Shown: piece after piece, positions 42,610 to 51,843 of the stretch
How the letters are laid out: the number at the start of each line of letters is the position of its first letter
How positions within the stretch are numbered: the first letter of the stretch is position 1
Assembly: GCF_029433855.1 (NCBI RefSeq)
Contig: NZ_JAROAU010000003.1
Location: 2,452,958 to 2,516,957, forward strand
Direction of reading: 5' to 3'
DNA length: 64,000 nucleotides
DNA from: Candidatus Kosakonia sp. 282A-S69
Lineage (GTDB): Bacteria > Pseudomonadota > Gammaproteobacteria > Enterobacterales > Enterobacteriaceae
Program-made: the position numbers and the translations under genes
Notes under the pieces: generated by a model
What the model saw: only the letters and a program-made list of their open reading frames with translations
Database searches by the model: none
What the model was told of the DNA's origin: nothing

Positions 42610-43716
42610 ATGTTTCACCGTTTATGGACGCTGATCCGCAAAGAGTTGCAGTCTCTGCTGCGCGAGCCGCAAACTCGCGCCATTTTGATTCTGCCGGTCA
42701 TTTTTCAGGTGCTGCTCTTTCCGTTTGCCGCCACGCTTGAGGTGACCAACGCCACTATCGCTATCTATAACGAGGATAACGGCAGGCACGCGGTGGAGCT
42801 GACCCAGCGCTTCGCCCGCGCCAAAGCCTTTACCAACGTGCTGCTACTGCACAGCCCGCAGGAGATCCGCCCGACGCTGGATACGCAAAAAGCGCTGCTG
42901 CTGGTGCGCTTCCCGGCGGATTTTTCCCGCGATCTCGACAGCGGCAAAGCGGCGCAGATGCAGCTGATCCTCGACGGGCGTAACTCCAACAGCGCGCAGA
43001 TCGCCGCCAACTACCTGCAGCAGGTGGTGAAGGATTATCAGCAGGAGCTGCTCGCCGGGCAGCCGAAGCCGAATAACAGCGAGCTGGTGGTGCGCAACTG
43101 GTACAACCCGAATCTGGATTACAAATGGTTTATCGTGCCGTCGTTGGTGGCGATGATCACCACCATCGGCGTGATGATTGTCACTTCCTTATCGGTAGCG
43201 CGCGAGCGGGAACAGGGCACCTTCGATCAGCTGCTAGTGTCGCCGCTCGCCACCTGGCAGATCTTTATTGGCAAAGCGGTGCCGGCACTGATTGTCGCCG
43301 CGTTCCAGGCGACGATTGTGCTGCTGTTCGGCATTCTGGCTTACCAGATCCCGTTTGCCGGATCGCTGCTGCTCTTCTACTTCGCGATGCTGGTTTACGG
43401 TCTGTCACTGGTCGGTTTCGGGCTGTTGATCTCGTCGTTTTGTGAAACACAGCAGCAGGCGTTTATCGGGGTATTTGTCTTTATGATGCCGGCGATCCTG
43501 CTTTCCGGGTACGTTTCGCCGGTGGAGAACATGCCGGTGTGGCTGCAGGAGTTAACCTGGATTAACCCAATCCGGCACTTTACCGATATCACCAAGCAGA
43601 TCTATCTGAAGGATGCCAGTCTGGAGATTATCTGGGGAAGCCTCTGGCCGCTGATAGTGATTGCCCTGTCAACGGGCACCGCGGCGTACGCCATGTTTCG
43701 TCGCCACACGGCCTAG
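42610..43716 (+). CDS. ybhR: ABC-2 permease YbhR
   Basis: Second ABC-2 permease of 368 aa, same architecture as YbhS with coupling loop [30 protein letters not shown]. It starts 9 bp after ybhS, with GGAG. The last 48 bp overlap the convergent ybhQ 3' end. Confidence 0.94.
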   Translation: MFHRLWTLIRKELQSLLREPQTRAILILPVIFQVLLFPFAATLEVTNATIAIYNEDNGRHAVELTQRFARAKAFTNVLLLHSPQEIRPTLDTQKALLLVRFPADFSRDLDSGKAAQMQLILDGRNSNSAQIAANYLQQVVKDYQQELLAGQPKPNNSELVVRNWYNPNLDYKWFIVPSLVAMITTIGVMIVTSLSVAREREQGTFDQLLVSPLATWQIFIGKAVPALIVAAFQATIVLLFGILAYQIPFAGSLLLFYFAMLVYGLSLVGFGLLISSFCETQQQAFIGVFVFMMPAILLSGYVSPVENMPVWLQELTWINPIRHFTDITKQIYLKDASLEIIWGSLWPLIVIALSTGTAAYAMFRRHTA

Positions 43717-44088
43717 CCGTTTCTCTTTGGTTAAGAGTGAGACCACCGCCGGGCCGCCAAGGATGGCCAGCCCGGCAAGCGCCAACAGATAGTTGTTTTG
43801 CAGCACCCGCGAGAGCAGCCAGATGGCGATAAGCGATGCGCCAAAATACCAGGTGGTGGTGAGCTCCTCCAGCACGTCGCCAATGCCGCGCCAGCCAGCG
43901 TCATGATGGCGCTGAAAAAAGAGCATCAGCAGCACGGTGACGCCATAAAGCACGCATAGCCCGAGCCCCACGTGCACCAGTCTGCCGCTCATCCAGCCCA
44001 TCACCAGTATCGCCACAATCATCAAATGCAACATAATCTGCCAGCAACTCAGGCCGGTTGCGACACGAACACGTTGTTGCCACTTCAT
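43669..44088 (-). CDS. ybhQ: Inner-membrane protein YbhQ
   Basis: Protein of 139 aa (K-12 136 aa) with four predicted helices, beginning [32 protein letters not shown] and containing the conserved [25 protein letters not shown]. No function is established. I chose the ATG at 44088, which matches K-12; the open frame continues 112 codons upstream into the ybhP gene region without homology. The C-terminal codons overlap ybhR on the other strand. Confidence 0.9.
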   Translation of the reverse strand: MKWQQRVRVATGLSCWQIMLHLMIVAILVMGWMSGRLVHVGLGLCVLYGVTVLLMLFFQRHHDAGWRGIGDVLEELTTTWYFGASLIAIWLLSRVLQNNYLLALAGLAILGGPAVVSLLTKEKRLGRVATKHGVRRGAR

Positions 44089-44221
44089 GGCATCTCTCCG
44101 CAAGCATTTTACTCTTGTAGAAGAGTACCCCGATCTACGGAAAATTCTGTAACCCCGGCTTTTTTTGTGACAGGGACTACAATTTATTTCTATACAGGAG
44201 AGTGATGCTGGCAGGAGATTT

Positions 44222-44983
44222 ATGACCCAACACGCGCGACCATTTTCATTAAAAGTACTGACGATTAACACACACAAAGGCTTCACCACCTTCAACCGGC
44301 GCTTTATTCTGCCCGAGTTGCGCGATGCCGTGCGCCTGGTGAGCGCCGACATCGTCTGCCTGCAAGAGGTGATGGGTGCCCACGAAGTGCACCCGCTGCG
44401 CGTTGAGAACTGGCCCGATACCACCCACTACGAATTTATCGCCGATACCATGTGGAGCGACTTCGCTTACGGGCGCAATGCGGTCTATCCTGAAGGGCAC
44501 CACGGTAATGCGGTGCTGTCACGCTATCCGATTGAACACTACGAAAACCTCGACGTCTCGGTTGATGGCAGCGAAAAGCGCGGCCTGCTCTACTGCCGGA
44601 TTGTGCCGCCCGATTATGGCGGCGCGGTACATGTCCTCTGTGTTCATCTTGGGCTGAAAGAGTCGCACCGCCAGGCGCAGCTCGCCATGCTGGCGGAGTG
44701 GGTCAACTCCCTGCCGCAAGGGGAGCCGGTGCTGGTGGCGGGGGATTTCAACGACTGGCGGCAAAAAGCGAACCAACCGCTTAAAGCGCAGGCCGGGCTT
44801 GAGGAGATCTTTACCCGGGCGCATGGCCGCCCGGCGCGCACCTTCCCGGTCACTCTGCCGCTGCTGCGCCTCGACAGAATTTATGTCAAAAACGCCAGCG
44901 CCAGTGCGCCCACCGCGCTGCCGCTGCGCAACTGGCGTCATCTGTCCGATCATGCCCCCCTGAGTGCGGAGATCCATTTATGA
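44222..44983 (+). CDS. ybhP: Endonuclease/exonuclease/phosphatase-family protein YbhP
   Basis: EEP-fold protein of 253 aa. Catalytic motifs are [19 protein letters not shown] (metal-binding Glu), [22 protein letters not shown] and the C-terminal [11 protein letters not shown] (catalytic His). Mg-dependent phosphodiesterase chemistry is expected; the substrate is unknown. Its stop overlaps the clsB start by 4 bp, so the ybhP-clsB-ybhN transcript suggests a lipid-related role. Confidence 0.92.
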   Translation: MTQHARPFSLKVLTINTHKGFTTFNRRFILPELRDAVRLVSADIVCLQEVMGAHEVHPLRVENWPDTTHYEFIADTMWSDFAYGRNAVYPEGHHGNAVLSRYPIEHYENLDVSVDGSEKRGLLYCRIVPPDYGGAVHVLCVHLGLKESHRQAQLAMLAEWVNSLPQGEPVLVAGDFNDWRQKANQPLKAQAGLEEIFTRAHGRPARTFPVTLPLLRLDRIYVKNASASAPTALPLRNWRHLSDHAPLSAEIHL

Positions 44984-46224
44984 AATGTAGCTGGCGGGAC
45001 GGTAATCGCATCCAGTTGCTGGAAAATGGTGATAACTACTATCCGGCGCTCTACGATGCGATTGAAAAAGCGCAACAGAAAGTGATTCTCGAAACCTTTA
45101 TCTGGTTTGAAGATAAGGTCGGCAAAGAGCTGCACGGCGTGCTGCTGCGCGCCGCCCAGCGCGGCGTCAGTATTGAGGTGCTGCTCGATGGTTACGGTTC
45201 GCCCGACTTAAGCGAGTCGTTTGTCAGCACTCTCACTTCGGCGGGCGTGATTTTCCGCTATTACGATCCGCGCCCGCCGCTGCTCGGGATGCGCACCAAT
45301 GTCTTTCGTCGCATGCACCGCAAAATTGTGGTGATCGACAACAGCGTCGCTTTTGTCGGCGGGATTAACTACTCGGCCGAGCATCTCTCTGATTATGGCC
45401 CCGAGGCGAAACAGGATTACGCGGTGCGGGTTGAGGGGCCGATTGTCGAAGATATTCTGCAGTTTGAGCTGGAAAACCTGCCCGATAATGCCCCGGCGAA
45501 ACGCTGGTGGCAGCGCCGCCGCCACCGCCCGGAAGAGAACCGCAAACCGGGTGAAGCGCAGGCGCTGTTTGTCTGGCGCGACAATGACGATCACCGCGAC
45601 GATATTGAACGCCACTACCTGAAGATGCTGGCCAACGCCCGCCGGGAAGTGATTATCGCCAATGCCTACTTCTTCCCCGGTTACCGTCTTTTGCACGCGA
45701 TGCGTAACGCTGCCCGTCGCGGCGTCACCGTTAAGCTGATTGTGCAGGGCGAGCCGGATATGCCGATTGTCAAAGTGGGCGCGGAGCTGCTCTATAACTA
45801 CCTGCTGAAAGGCGGTGTGAAGGTGTATGAGTATCGCCGCCGTCCGCTGCACGGCAAAGTGGCGCTGATGGACGATCACTGGGCGACCGTTGGCTCCAGC
45901 AACCTCGACCCGTTAAGCCTGTCGCTCAACCTTGAAGCGAACCTGATTATTCACGATCGCGAGTTCAACCAGACGCTGCGCGAGAATCTGCAAAAGATTA
46001 TTGAGCAGGATTGTAAGCAGGTGGATGAGTCGATGGCACCAAAGCGCACCTGGTGGAACCTGGGGAAAAGCGTGGTGGTGTTCCACTTCTTACGCCACTT
46101 CCCGGCGCTGGTCGGCTGGTTGCCGGCGCATACCCCTAAACTTGCTGAAGTGGGACCGCCGGTGCAGCCGGAGATGGAAACCCAGGACAGAAACGAAGCA
46201 CAGCACTCGGGAGCAAAACCCTGA
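44980..46224 (+). CDS. clsB: Cardiolipin synthase B
   Basis: Phospholipase D superfamily enzyme of 414 aa that makes cardiolipin and can also make phosphatidylglycerol. The two HKD motifs are [19 protein letters not shown] (about 113-131) and [20 protein letters not shown] (about 290-310). There is no strong N-terminal membrane anchor, unlike ClsA. It is coupled to ybhP (4 bp overlap) and to ybhN (TGATG overlap). Confidence 0.95.
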   Translation: MKCSWRDGNRIQLLENGDNYYPALYDAIEKAQQKVILETFIWFEDKVGKELHGVLLRAAQRGVSIEVLLDGYGSPDLSESFVSTLTSAGVIFRYYDPRPPLLGMRTNVFRRMHRKIVVIDNSVAFVGGINYSAEHLSDYGPEAKQDYAVRVEGPIVEDILQFELENLPDNAPAKRWWQRRRHRPEENRKPGEAQALFVWRDNDDHRDDIERHYLKMLANARREVIIANAYFFPGYRLLHAMRNAARRGVTVKLIVQGEPDMPIVKVGAELLYNYLLKGGVKVYEYRRRPLHGKVALMDDHWATVGSSNLDPLSLSLNLEANLIIHDREFNQTLRENLQKIIEQDCKQVDESMAPKRTWWNLGKSVVVFHFLRHFPALVGWLPAHTPKLAEVGPPVQPEMETQDRNEAQHSGAKP

Positions 46225-47189
46225 TGTCAACATCACATCCGCGCTGGCGGTTGGCTAAAAAAATTCTCACGGTGATCTTTTTTATCGCCGTTATTGTTCT
46301 GCTGGTGCTCTACGCGCAGAAGGTGAACTGGGAAGATGTCTGGAAGGTCATTCATGATTACAACCGTACCGCCCTGCTGAGCGCGGTGGCGCTGGTGATC
46401 ATCAGCTATGTGCTGTATGGCTTTTACGATCTGCTGGGCCGCGCCTACTGCGGGCATAAGCTTGCGAAGCGCCAGGTGATGCTGGTGTCGTTTATCTGTT
46501 ACGCCTTTAACCTGACGCTCAGCACCTGGGTCGGCGGGATTGGTATGCGCTATCGCCTCTACTCGCGGCTTGGGCTGCCGGGCAGCACCATTACGCGCAT
46601 CTTCTCGCTCAGTATTACCACCAACTGGCTGGGCTATATTCTGCTCGGCGGGCTGATCTTTACCTTTGGCGTGGTGGAGATCCCGGCGCACTGGTATATC
46701 GACGCCTCGACGCTGCGCATTGTCGGCGTGGTGTTGCTGCTGATTATTGCCGTGTACCTGTGGGGCTGCGCGTTTGCCAAGCGCCGTCACGTCACCATCA
46801 AAGGCCATAAGCTGGTGCTGCCGTCGTGGAAATTCGCGGTCGCGCAGATGGTGATCTCCAGCGCTAACTGGATTGCGATGGGGGCGATTATCTGGATCCT
46901 GCTCGGCATGCGCGCCGACTTCTTCTTTGTGCTTGGGGTGCTGCTGGTCAGCAGTATCGCCGGGGTGATTGTGCATATCCCGGCGGGCATCGGCGTGCTG
47001 GAGGCGGTGTTTATCGCCCTGCTCGCCAGCGAGCATGTGTCGCAGGGAATTATTATCGCCGCCCTGCTCGCCTATCGCGTGCTCTACTACTTCCTGCCGC
47101 TGCTGCTGGCGCTGATTGGTTATCTGCTGCTGGAGAGTCGCGCCAGGAAGCTGCGGGCGAAAAACGAGAAGGCAATGGCGCAGCAGTGA
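46224..47189 (+). CDS. ybhN: Inner-membrane protein YbhN (UPF0104 / flippase-like)
   Basis: Polytopic protein of 321 aa with about eight helices, of the lysylphosphatidylglycerol synthase TM-region/UPF0104 family. Conserved motifs are NLTLSTWVGGIGMRYRLYSRLGL and SSIAGVIVHIPAGIGVLEAVFIALL. A lipid-flipping or lipid-transfer role is plausible because it is coupled to clsB, but this is inferred. Confidence 0.92.
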   Translation: MSTSHPRWRLAKKILTVIFFIAVIVLLVLYAQKVNWEDVWKVIHDYNRTALLSAVALVIISYVLYGFYDLLGRAYCGHKLAKRQVMLVSFICYAFNLTLSTWVGGIGMRYRLYSRLGLPGSTITRIFSLSITTNWLGYILLGGLIFTFGVVEIPAHWYIDASTLRIVGVVLLLIIAVYLWGCAFAKRRHVTIKGHKLVLPSWKFAVAQMVISSANWIAMGAIIWILLGMRADFFFVLGVLLVSSIAGVIVHIPAGIGVLEAVFIALLASEHVSQGIIIAALLAYRVLYYFLPLLLALIGYLLLESRARKLRAKNEKAMAQQ

Positions 47190-47218
47190 TGGTGCCGACT
47201 GATTGCCGCTGAAACGGC

Positions 47219-47253
47219 GTAGGTCGGATAAGCGTGTAACGCGCCATCCGGCA
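47219..47253. repeat. REP unit upstream of 295-bp copy 3
   Basis: GTAGGTCGGATAAGCGTGTAACGCGCCATCCGGCA, 27 bp before the 295-bp core and downstream of ybhN. Confidence 0.85.
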
Positions 47254-47280
47254 TATTCGGCGGCACCCATGCTACATGGG

Positions 47281-47575
47281 TGGAATGGTTCCGTTCACTA
47301 TGCGTTCGGGAGTTTCATTAATCTCTTATGCGGTGAACGGGACAAGGGAAGCGGCCGCGCTCCCCTTGTCAATCCCCGCGGCCCCGCGAGGAAATCGGTG
47401 CTGCGCACTGCGCTCACCTCCCGCGTGTCTGACTGCGGCCGGCTCGACTCGACTTGCTCGCCCCTACGGGACTCGCTCCCTGTCTCGGTTCGCCTCTGTC
47501 CGCCATCCATGGCGTCCAGACCTTGTCATTCACGCTTCGGTTCGCCGATTTCAGCGGGGACACAACCCCTCGCTG
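47281..47575 (+). repeat. 295-bp dispersed repeat, copy 3
   Basis: Same orientation as copy 1 and nearly identical to it: 5 substitutions, four in the first 47 bp and one at position 283. It lies between the convergent ybhN and ybhL. The substitution at position 19 breaks the outer pair of the CCGTTCACC/GGTGAACGG stem. The bases after the core, CCATATTGCAGATAAAA, resemble those after copy 2 (CTATATCGCAGATAAAA), so the conserved unit extends somewhat past 295 bp in these two. Confidence 0.93.
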
Positions 47576-47623
47576 CCATATTGCAGATAAAAACCGCACC
47601 GGTGTCGCTGAAAGCACGTTTTT

Positions 47624-47884
47624 GTAGGCCGGATAAGGCAAAGCCGCCATCCGGCAATTGTGCCGCGGTGATAACGCCGTTCCAGCGGCTGCATTCCCTT
47701 AGGCCGGATAAGGCGAAGCCTGCATCCGGCAAATTTGCCGCGTTGAGAATGCCGGATGGCGCTGGCGCTTATCCAGCCTACGCGGTTTCAGCGGGTTCAT
47801 TATCGATTGCCAGATGGTGCATTACACCGTTTAAGCGGCTCCACTCCCGTAGGCCGGATAAGGCGTAGCCGCCATCCGGCCTAC
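47624..47884. repeat. REP array of four units
   Basis: REP units at 47624-47657, 47699-47731, 47749-47782 and 47848-47884, separated by spacers containing partial repeats of CCGTT(C/T)(C/A)AGCGGCT. This is the densest REP array of the window and lies between 295-bp copy 3 and the ybhL side. Confidence 0.9.
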
Positions 47885-47890
47885 GGTGCT

Positions 47891-48064
47891 TTAGCGCGAC
47901 GCGCTGGACGATCCTGATGAAACCAACACTATCAGCGTTTGGAATATGTTGAGAAAAGCGGTCGCCGCGCTGAGCGCCACGCCCGCCGCCAGCCACAAAT
48001 ACGCTTTCACCAGTAACTCAACGGGCATCAGCTGCACCGGGGCTATCCAGCCAGATACTCTCAC
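47891..48064 (-). CDS. Possible small membrane protein, 57 aa
   Basis: Short frame on the minus strand, GTG start, preceded by a strong Shine-Dalgarno GGAGGAG ending 3 nt before it. The product begins MRVSGWIAPVQLMPVELLVK and continues with one hydrophobic helix (about residues 15-48, ...AYLWLAAGVALSAATAFLNI...LIVLV), ending SSGSSSASR. I recognise no family. It lies directly downstream of the ybhL terminator, so expression would need readthrough or a promoter inside that region. It ends at the edge of a REP unit. It may be real or chance. Confidence 0.4.
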   Translation of the reverse strand: MRVSGWIAPVQLMPVELLVKAYLWLAAGVALSAATAFLNIFQTLIVLVSSGSSSASR

Positions 48065-48084
48065 CGCTCCTCCGTGAAAAGCGC

Positions 48085-48111
48085 AAAAAAATCCCGGCCG
48101 CGGCCGGGATG
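48085..48111 (-). terminator. ybhL terminator
   Basis: On the minus strand ATCCCGGCCGCGGCCGGGAT is a perfect palindrome followed by TTTTTTT, 15 bp after the ybhL stop. Confidence 0.93.
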
Positions 48112-48125
48112 AGGTACGCCGTTGC

Positions 48126-48833
48126 TTAACGGCGGTTGCCGAAAATACGCAGCAGCATCAGGAACAGGTTGATAAAGTCGAGGTAGAGCGTTAACGCACC
48201 CAGAATCGAGTATCTGCGCAGCTCTGCGCTGTTGCTGACATCAATCTGCTGACCGATCGCTTTCAGCTTCTGCGTGTCATAAGCGGTCAGGCCGACAAAG
48301 ACAATCACACCGATATAGGTGATGACCCACATCAGCGCCTCGCTCTTCAGCCAGAAGTTGACCAGCGAAGCGAGCACAATACCAATCAGCCCCATAAAGA
48401 GCATATTGCCGAAGCCGCTGAGATCGCGTTTGGTGGTGTAGCCATAAAGGCTCATCACGCCAAACATCCCGGCGGTGACCACAAAGGTGGCGGCAATCGA
48501 CTGCGAGGTATAGACCAGCAGAATGCTGGAGAGCGTCAGGCCGGTGAGCGCCGAATAGAGCATAAACAGGCCGGTCGCCAGCGCGGGGCTCAGTTTATGG
48601 ATCATACCGGAGATGACAAACACCAGCGCCAGCTGGGCGATAATCAGCCCGAAGAAGGTGATTTGGCTGGAGAAGACGAAGCTCATGATCGCTTCGCTGC
48701 GTGCGGCGTACCATGCGACAAAGGCGGTTAACAGCAGACCGCAGGTCATCCAGCCATAGACCTGCGCCATATAAGTTTGCAGCCCGGTACGGCTGCCCTG
48801 CACGATGGAATCGGAACGGGGGAAACGATCCAT
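48126..48833 (-). CDS. ybhL: Bax inhibitor-1 family protein YbhL
   Basis: Inner-membrane protein of 235 aa with seven helices of the BI-1/YccA (TMBIM) family. Conserved elements are YMAQVYGWMTCGLLLTAFVAW, YGYTTKRDLSGFGNMLFMGLIG, VGLTAYDTQKLK (the pH/Ca-sensing Asp region in the family) and ALTLYLDFINLFLMLLRIFGNRR. ATG 48833 follows AGGAGT; nine upstream in-frame codons are excluded. It is monocistronic. Confidence 0.94.
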   Translation of the reverse strand: MDRFPRSDSIVQGSRTGLQTYMAQVYGWMTCGLLLTAFVAWYAARSEAIMSFVFSSQITFFGLIIAQLALVFVISGMIHKLSPALATGLFMLYSALTGLTLSSILLVYTSQSIAATFVVTAGMFGVMSLYGYTTKRDLSGFGNMLFMGLIGIVLASLVNFWLKSEALMWVITYIGVIVFVGLTAYDTQKLKAIGQQIDVSNSAELRRYSILGALTLYLDFINLFLMLLRIFGNRR

Positions 48834-48897
48834 AATCACTCCTGATTGATGGGTTAACACAGCAGTAAGGTTAACACATCAATCGGCACCCTGCGTG

Positions 48898-49350
48898 CTA
48901 CCAGCGTTTCGCTGCCTGCCGATCGCTGTCGCGCGCTTCCACCCAGCGTTCGCCCTCCGGCGTCGCTTCGCGCTTCCAGAAGGGCGCGCGGGTTTTCAGG
49001 TAGTCCATGATAAATTGCCCGGCCTCGAAGGCGCTGCTACGGTGCGCGCTCCCCACGCCGACAAAGACAATCTCATCCCCCGGCCAGAGTTCGCCGATGC
49101 GGTGATAGACGCTTACCCGGCCGAGCGGCCAGCGGCTGCGCGCCTCGTCAACGATGGCGGCCAGCGACTTCTCCGTCATCCCCGGATAGTGCTCCAGGGT
49201 TAAGGCGCTGACGCTGTCGCCCAGATTGTGGTTGCGCACTTTGCCGGTAAAGGTCACCACCGCCCCATCTTCATCGCGCCCGGCCAGCCAGCTGTACTCA
49301 TTGCCGACGTTGAACGCGGCGCGGTCGACGCAAATTCGCGTTTCGCTCAT
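48898..49350 (-). CDS. moaE: Molybdopterin synthase catalytic subunit MoaE
   Basis: Large subunit (150 aa, K-12 length) of MPT synthase, which inserts two sulfurs from MoaD thiocarboxylate into cPMP. Motifs: GAVVTFTGKVRNHN, LEHYPGM, VYHRIGELWPGDEIVFVGVGSAHR, and FWKREATPEGERWVEA with the catalytic Lys. Last gene of the moa operon, 1 bp after moaD. Confidence 0.96.
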   Translation of the reverse strand: MSETRICVDRAAFNVGNEYSWLAGRDEDGAVVTFTGKVRNHNLGDSVSALTLEHYPGMTEKSLAAIVDEARSRWPLGRVSVYHRIGELWPGDEIVFVGVGSAHRSSAFEAGQFIMDYLKTRAPFWKREATPEGERWVEARDSDRQAAKRW

Positions 49351-49351
49351 C

Positions 49352-49597
49352 TCAGCCTCCGGTCACCGGCGGGAAAAAGGCCACTTCATCGCCGCTTGCC
49401 AGCGGATGATCGAAAGTGACCATTGTCTGATTGACTGCCGCCAGCAGTTTGCCCTCCTCCAGCGCCAGCGCCCAGCGGTCGCCCTGCGCGGCAAGATGCT
49501 GGCGCAGCGCTTCGACGGAGGGGAAAAGTGTCTCAACGTTGAGCGTGTCGCAGCCCACCAGCTCGCGCACCTGCGCGAAAAAGAGTACTTTAAGCAT
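49352..49597 (-). CDS. moaD: Molybdopterin synthase sulfur carrier MoaD
   Basis: Ubiquitin-fold sulfur carrier of 81 aa ending in FFPPVTGG; the C-terminal Gly is adenylated by MoeB and converted to thiocarboxylate. The start [15 protein letters not shown] overlaps the moaC stop by 8 bp, and this ATG rather than an upstream one gives the K-12 length. Confidence 0.96.
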   Translation of the reverse strand: MLKVLFFAQVRELVGCDTLNVETLFPSVEALRQHLAAQGDRWALALEEGKLLAAVNQTMVTFDHPLASGDEVAFFPPVTGG

Positions 49598-50075
49598 CGC
49601 TCTCCACCCTGAAATCCCCCGATTTGCCGCCGCTTTTTGCCAGCAGACGCAGCGGGCCAATCACCATATCTTTCTGCACCGCTTTGCACATATCGTAGAT
49701 CGTCAGCGCGGCGACCGAGGCGGCGGTTAAAGCTTCCATCTCGACGCCGGTTTTGCCGCTCAGACGGCAGACAGATTCAATGCGCACGCGGTTATGCTCC
49801 GGCTGCGCCTGCAGGTGTACCTCCACTTTGCTCAGCAACAGCGGATGGCAGAGCGGGATCAGCTCCCAGGTGCGTTTCGCCGCCTGAATACCGGCAATGC
49901 GCGCGGTGGCGAAGACATCGCCTTTGTGATGGCTACCGTTGACAATCATCGCCAGCGTCTCTGGCAGCATGGTAACAAAGGCTTCGGCGCGCGCTTCGCG
50001 CACGGTTTCCGCTTTGGCGGAGACATCCACCATATGCGCTTCGCCGTCGGCGTTAATGTGGGTCAGTTGCGACAT
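49590..50075 (-). CDS. moaC: Cyclic pyranopterin monophosphate synthase MoaC
   Basis: Enzyme of 161 aa that converts the MoaA product 3',8-cH2GTP to cPMP. Conserved motifs are [49 protein letters not shown] and [26 protein letters not shown]. It starts 3 bp after moaB. Confidence 0.96.
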   Translation of the reverse strand: MSQLTHINADGEAHMVDVSAKAETVREARAEAFVTMLPETLAMIVNGSHHKGDVFATARIAGIQAAKRTWELIPLCHPLLLSKVEVHLQAQPEHNRVRIESVCRLSGKTGVEMEALTAASVAALTIYDMCKAVQKDMVIGPLRLLAKSGGKSGDFRVESDA

Positions 50076-50078
50076 AAC

Positions 50079-50591
50079 TTACTTCTTCAAATGGGAGTAA
50101 AAATTACACGGACGCGTGCGCGCATCGAGCTGCGGTTCAATGACGTTTTCCCATGCGGTGCGGCACGCTTTGGTCGAGCCGGGCATGGCGAAAATCAGCG
50201 TCTGGTTGGCAACGCCCGCCAGCGCCCGGGATTGCAGCGTCGAGGTGCCGATCTCTTCGAAGGACAACATGCGAAACAGCTCGCCAAAGCCCTCAATTTC
50301 GCGGTCAAACAGCGGCAGCAGCGCTTCCGGCGTCTGGTCACCTTCTGTGAAGCCAGTCCCGCCGTTAATCAGCACCGCCTGCACTTCGTCGCTTGCGATC
50401 CATGCTGAGACCTGGGCGCGAATGGCGTAGCGGTTCTCATTGACGATCGCTTTATCCACCACCTGATGTCCGGCATCGTGCGCGGCGTCGCGCAGATAGT
50501 GACCGGAGGTGTCATCCTCTTCACCGCGACGGCTGGAAACCGTCAAAATAGCAAGCCTGACCGGGATAAACTCAGCGCTGACCTGGCTCAT
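50079..50591 (-). CDS. moaB: MoaB
   Basis: Protein of 170 aa with the MogA/MoeA-type molybdopterin-binding fold (ILTVSSRRGEEDDTSG, INGGTGFTEGDQTPEAL, AMPGSTKACRTAWENVI). In E. coli its activity is not essential because MogA performs adenylation; the role of MoaB is unclear. Second gene of the moa operon. Confidence 0.95.
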   Translation of the reverse strand: MSQVSAEFIPVRLAILTVSSRRGEEDDTSGHYLRDAAHDAGHQVVDKAIVNENRYAIRAQVSAWIASDEVQAVLINGGTGFTEGDQTPEALLPLFDREIEGFGELFRMLSFEEIGTSTLQSRALAGVANQTLIFAMPGSTKACRTAWENVIEPQLDARTRPCNFYSHLKK

Positions 50592-50609
50592 CTCTCTCTC
50601 CTTGCGGCG

Positions 50610-51599
50610 TTACCCGCCGATATATGAAAGGTTTTGCGTAATGCCCGTATTGCCCTGATGCAGGAAGTGGGTCTGCTTTTTCTGGCTGAGCGCCGTGGCG
50701 ATACGATCTTCAAGCCTGCTCTGCTCCTCGTCCGCCTGCAGCAGATCGCGCAGATCGACGCCGCCATCGCCAAACAGGCAGAGGTGCAATTTGCCGGTGG
50801 AGGAGACGCGCAGGCGGTTGCAGCTGGCGCAGAAATCTTTTTCATAGGGCATGATAAGCCCGATCTCGCCCTCGTAATCCGGGTGGCAGAAGACCTGCGC
50901 CGGGCCGTCGCTGCGCTGGCGCAGCTGGTGGATCCAGCCGCGTTTAAGCAGCTCGTCGCGCAGTACCATGCCGGAGATGTGATGTTTGCGGAACAGATCG
51001 CTCCCTTCCCCCGTCTCCATCAGTTCAATAAAGCGTAGCTGGATTGGCCGCGTCTGGATCCACTCCAGGAAGGTATCGAGCTGGTGATGGTTCACGTCGC
51101 GCATCAGCACAGTATTGACCTTCACCTTCGAAAAACCGGCGCTAAAGGCGGCGTCGATGCCCGCCATCACCTGACGAAACTTATCCTGCCCGGTAATGGC
51201 GTGAAACTGGCGAGCGTCGAGGCTGTCGACGCTGACATTGATCGCCGTCAGCCCGGCGTCGCGCCACTGGGCGACGTCGCGGGCCATGCGGTAACCGTTG
51301 GTGGTGACGGCAATCTGGCGAATGGCGGCGTTCTCCCGCACCGCGGCGATGATGTCGGTGAAATCGCGGCGCAGCGACGGTTCACCGCCCGTCAGACGCA
51401 CTTTTTCAGTGCCCATCGCGCTAAAGGCGCGGGTCACGCGGCGAATTTCATCGAGGCTGAGAAAGCCGTTGTTATTAACGCCGCCGGGCTTGTAGCCATC
51501 CGGCAGGCAGTAGGTGCAACGAAAATTGCACACGTCGGTAATCGACAAACGCAAGTAATAGAACTTGCGCGCGAACGCGTCAGTCAGTTGTGAGGCCAT
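50610..51599 (-). CDS. moaA: GTP 3',8-cyclase MoaA
   Basis: Radical-SAM enzyme of 329 aa that starts molybdenum cofactor synthesis from GTP. The N-terminal cluster motif is CNFRCTYC (Cys24, Cys28, Cys31), with the second cluster cysteines near the C terminus (FCASCNRL... and LCLFG) and the essential C-terminal GG. ATG 51599 ([16 protein letters not shown]) matches K-12 and follows GGAAAGG; 15 upstream in-frame codons belong to the riboswitch leader. First gene of moaABCDE. Confidence 0.97.
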   Translation of the reverse strand: MASQLTDAFARKFYYLRLSITDVCNFRCTYCLPDGYKPGGVNNNGFLSLDEIRRVTRAFSAMGTEKVRLTGGEPSLRRDFTDIIAAVRENAAIRQIAVTTNGYRMARDVAQWRDAGLTAINVSVDSLDARQFHAITGQDKFRQVMAGIDAAFSAGFSKVKVNTVLMRDVNHHQLDTFLEWIQTRPIQLRFIELMETGEGSDLFRKHHISGMVLRDELLKRGWIHQLRQRSDGPAQVFCHPDYEGEIGLIMPYEKDFCASCNRLRVSSTGKLHLCLFGDGGVDLRDLLQADEEQSRLEDRIATALSQKKQTHFLHQGNTGITQNLSYIGG

Positions 51600-51619
51600 G
51601 TACACCTTTCCAAGTACGG

Positions 51620-51715
51620 GAGATGCAGTCATTTCTTCCTGCACCCTGGCAGCAAGAGCTCACGCTCTGCTACGGCCAAAGCACCATATCTTGCGACACA
51701 GGTGCAGAGGCTTGA
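51620..51715 (-). promoter_or_regulatory. Probable molybdenum-cofactor (Moco) riboswitch
   Basis: The moaA leader folds into a long outer stem CTGCACC...GGTGCAG (arms at 51701-51707 and 51639-51646). Inside is GAGC-GTGA-GCTC, a stem closed by a GNRA tetraloop, together with GGTGCTTTGGCCG. A GNRA loop and position before moaA agree with the Moco RNA motif known from E. coli moaA, which lowers expression when cofactor is present. I cannot reproduce the full consensus from memory, so this is a probable call. Confidence 0.65.
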
Positions 51716-51718
51716 GTG

Positions 51719-51843
51719 TATCCTCGTCGTCTTTCGGGCGGCATCGGTGTTGGCTGCCTTCGCGCCCCCCGGTCACATAGCGATCTATGCTCCCGGGGAG
51801 TTGCTCAGTTGCCGCCTTGATGCAACCCGAAATGCTGTGAGGA
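51719..51843 (-). repeat. ERIC element in the moaA leader
   Basis: About 125 bp. It contains the ERIC centre CTCCCCGGGAGCAT...ATGTGACCGGGG, GGCAGCCAACACCGATG and the end GAAAGACGACGAGGATA, read on the minus strand. It lies 8-12 bp upstream of the Moco riboswitch and between it and the ModE site, so it would be transcribed as part of the moaA 5' leader. Confidence 0.85.

Noticed and set aside
43669-44424. 251-codon version of YbhQ
   Set aside because: The first 112 codons are antisense to the ybhP 5' end and promoter; the conserved protein begins MKWQQRV at 44088.
47276-47590. Open frames of about 70-115 codons across the 295-bp repeats on both strands
   Set aside because: They have no ribosome sites, no hydrophobic or domain pattern, differ in ends between copies, and copy differences show no codon-position bias. 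High GC and inverted repeats explain the open frames.
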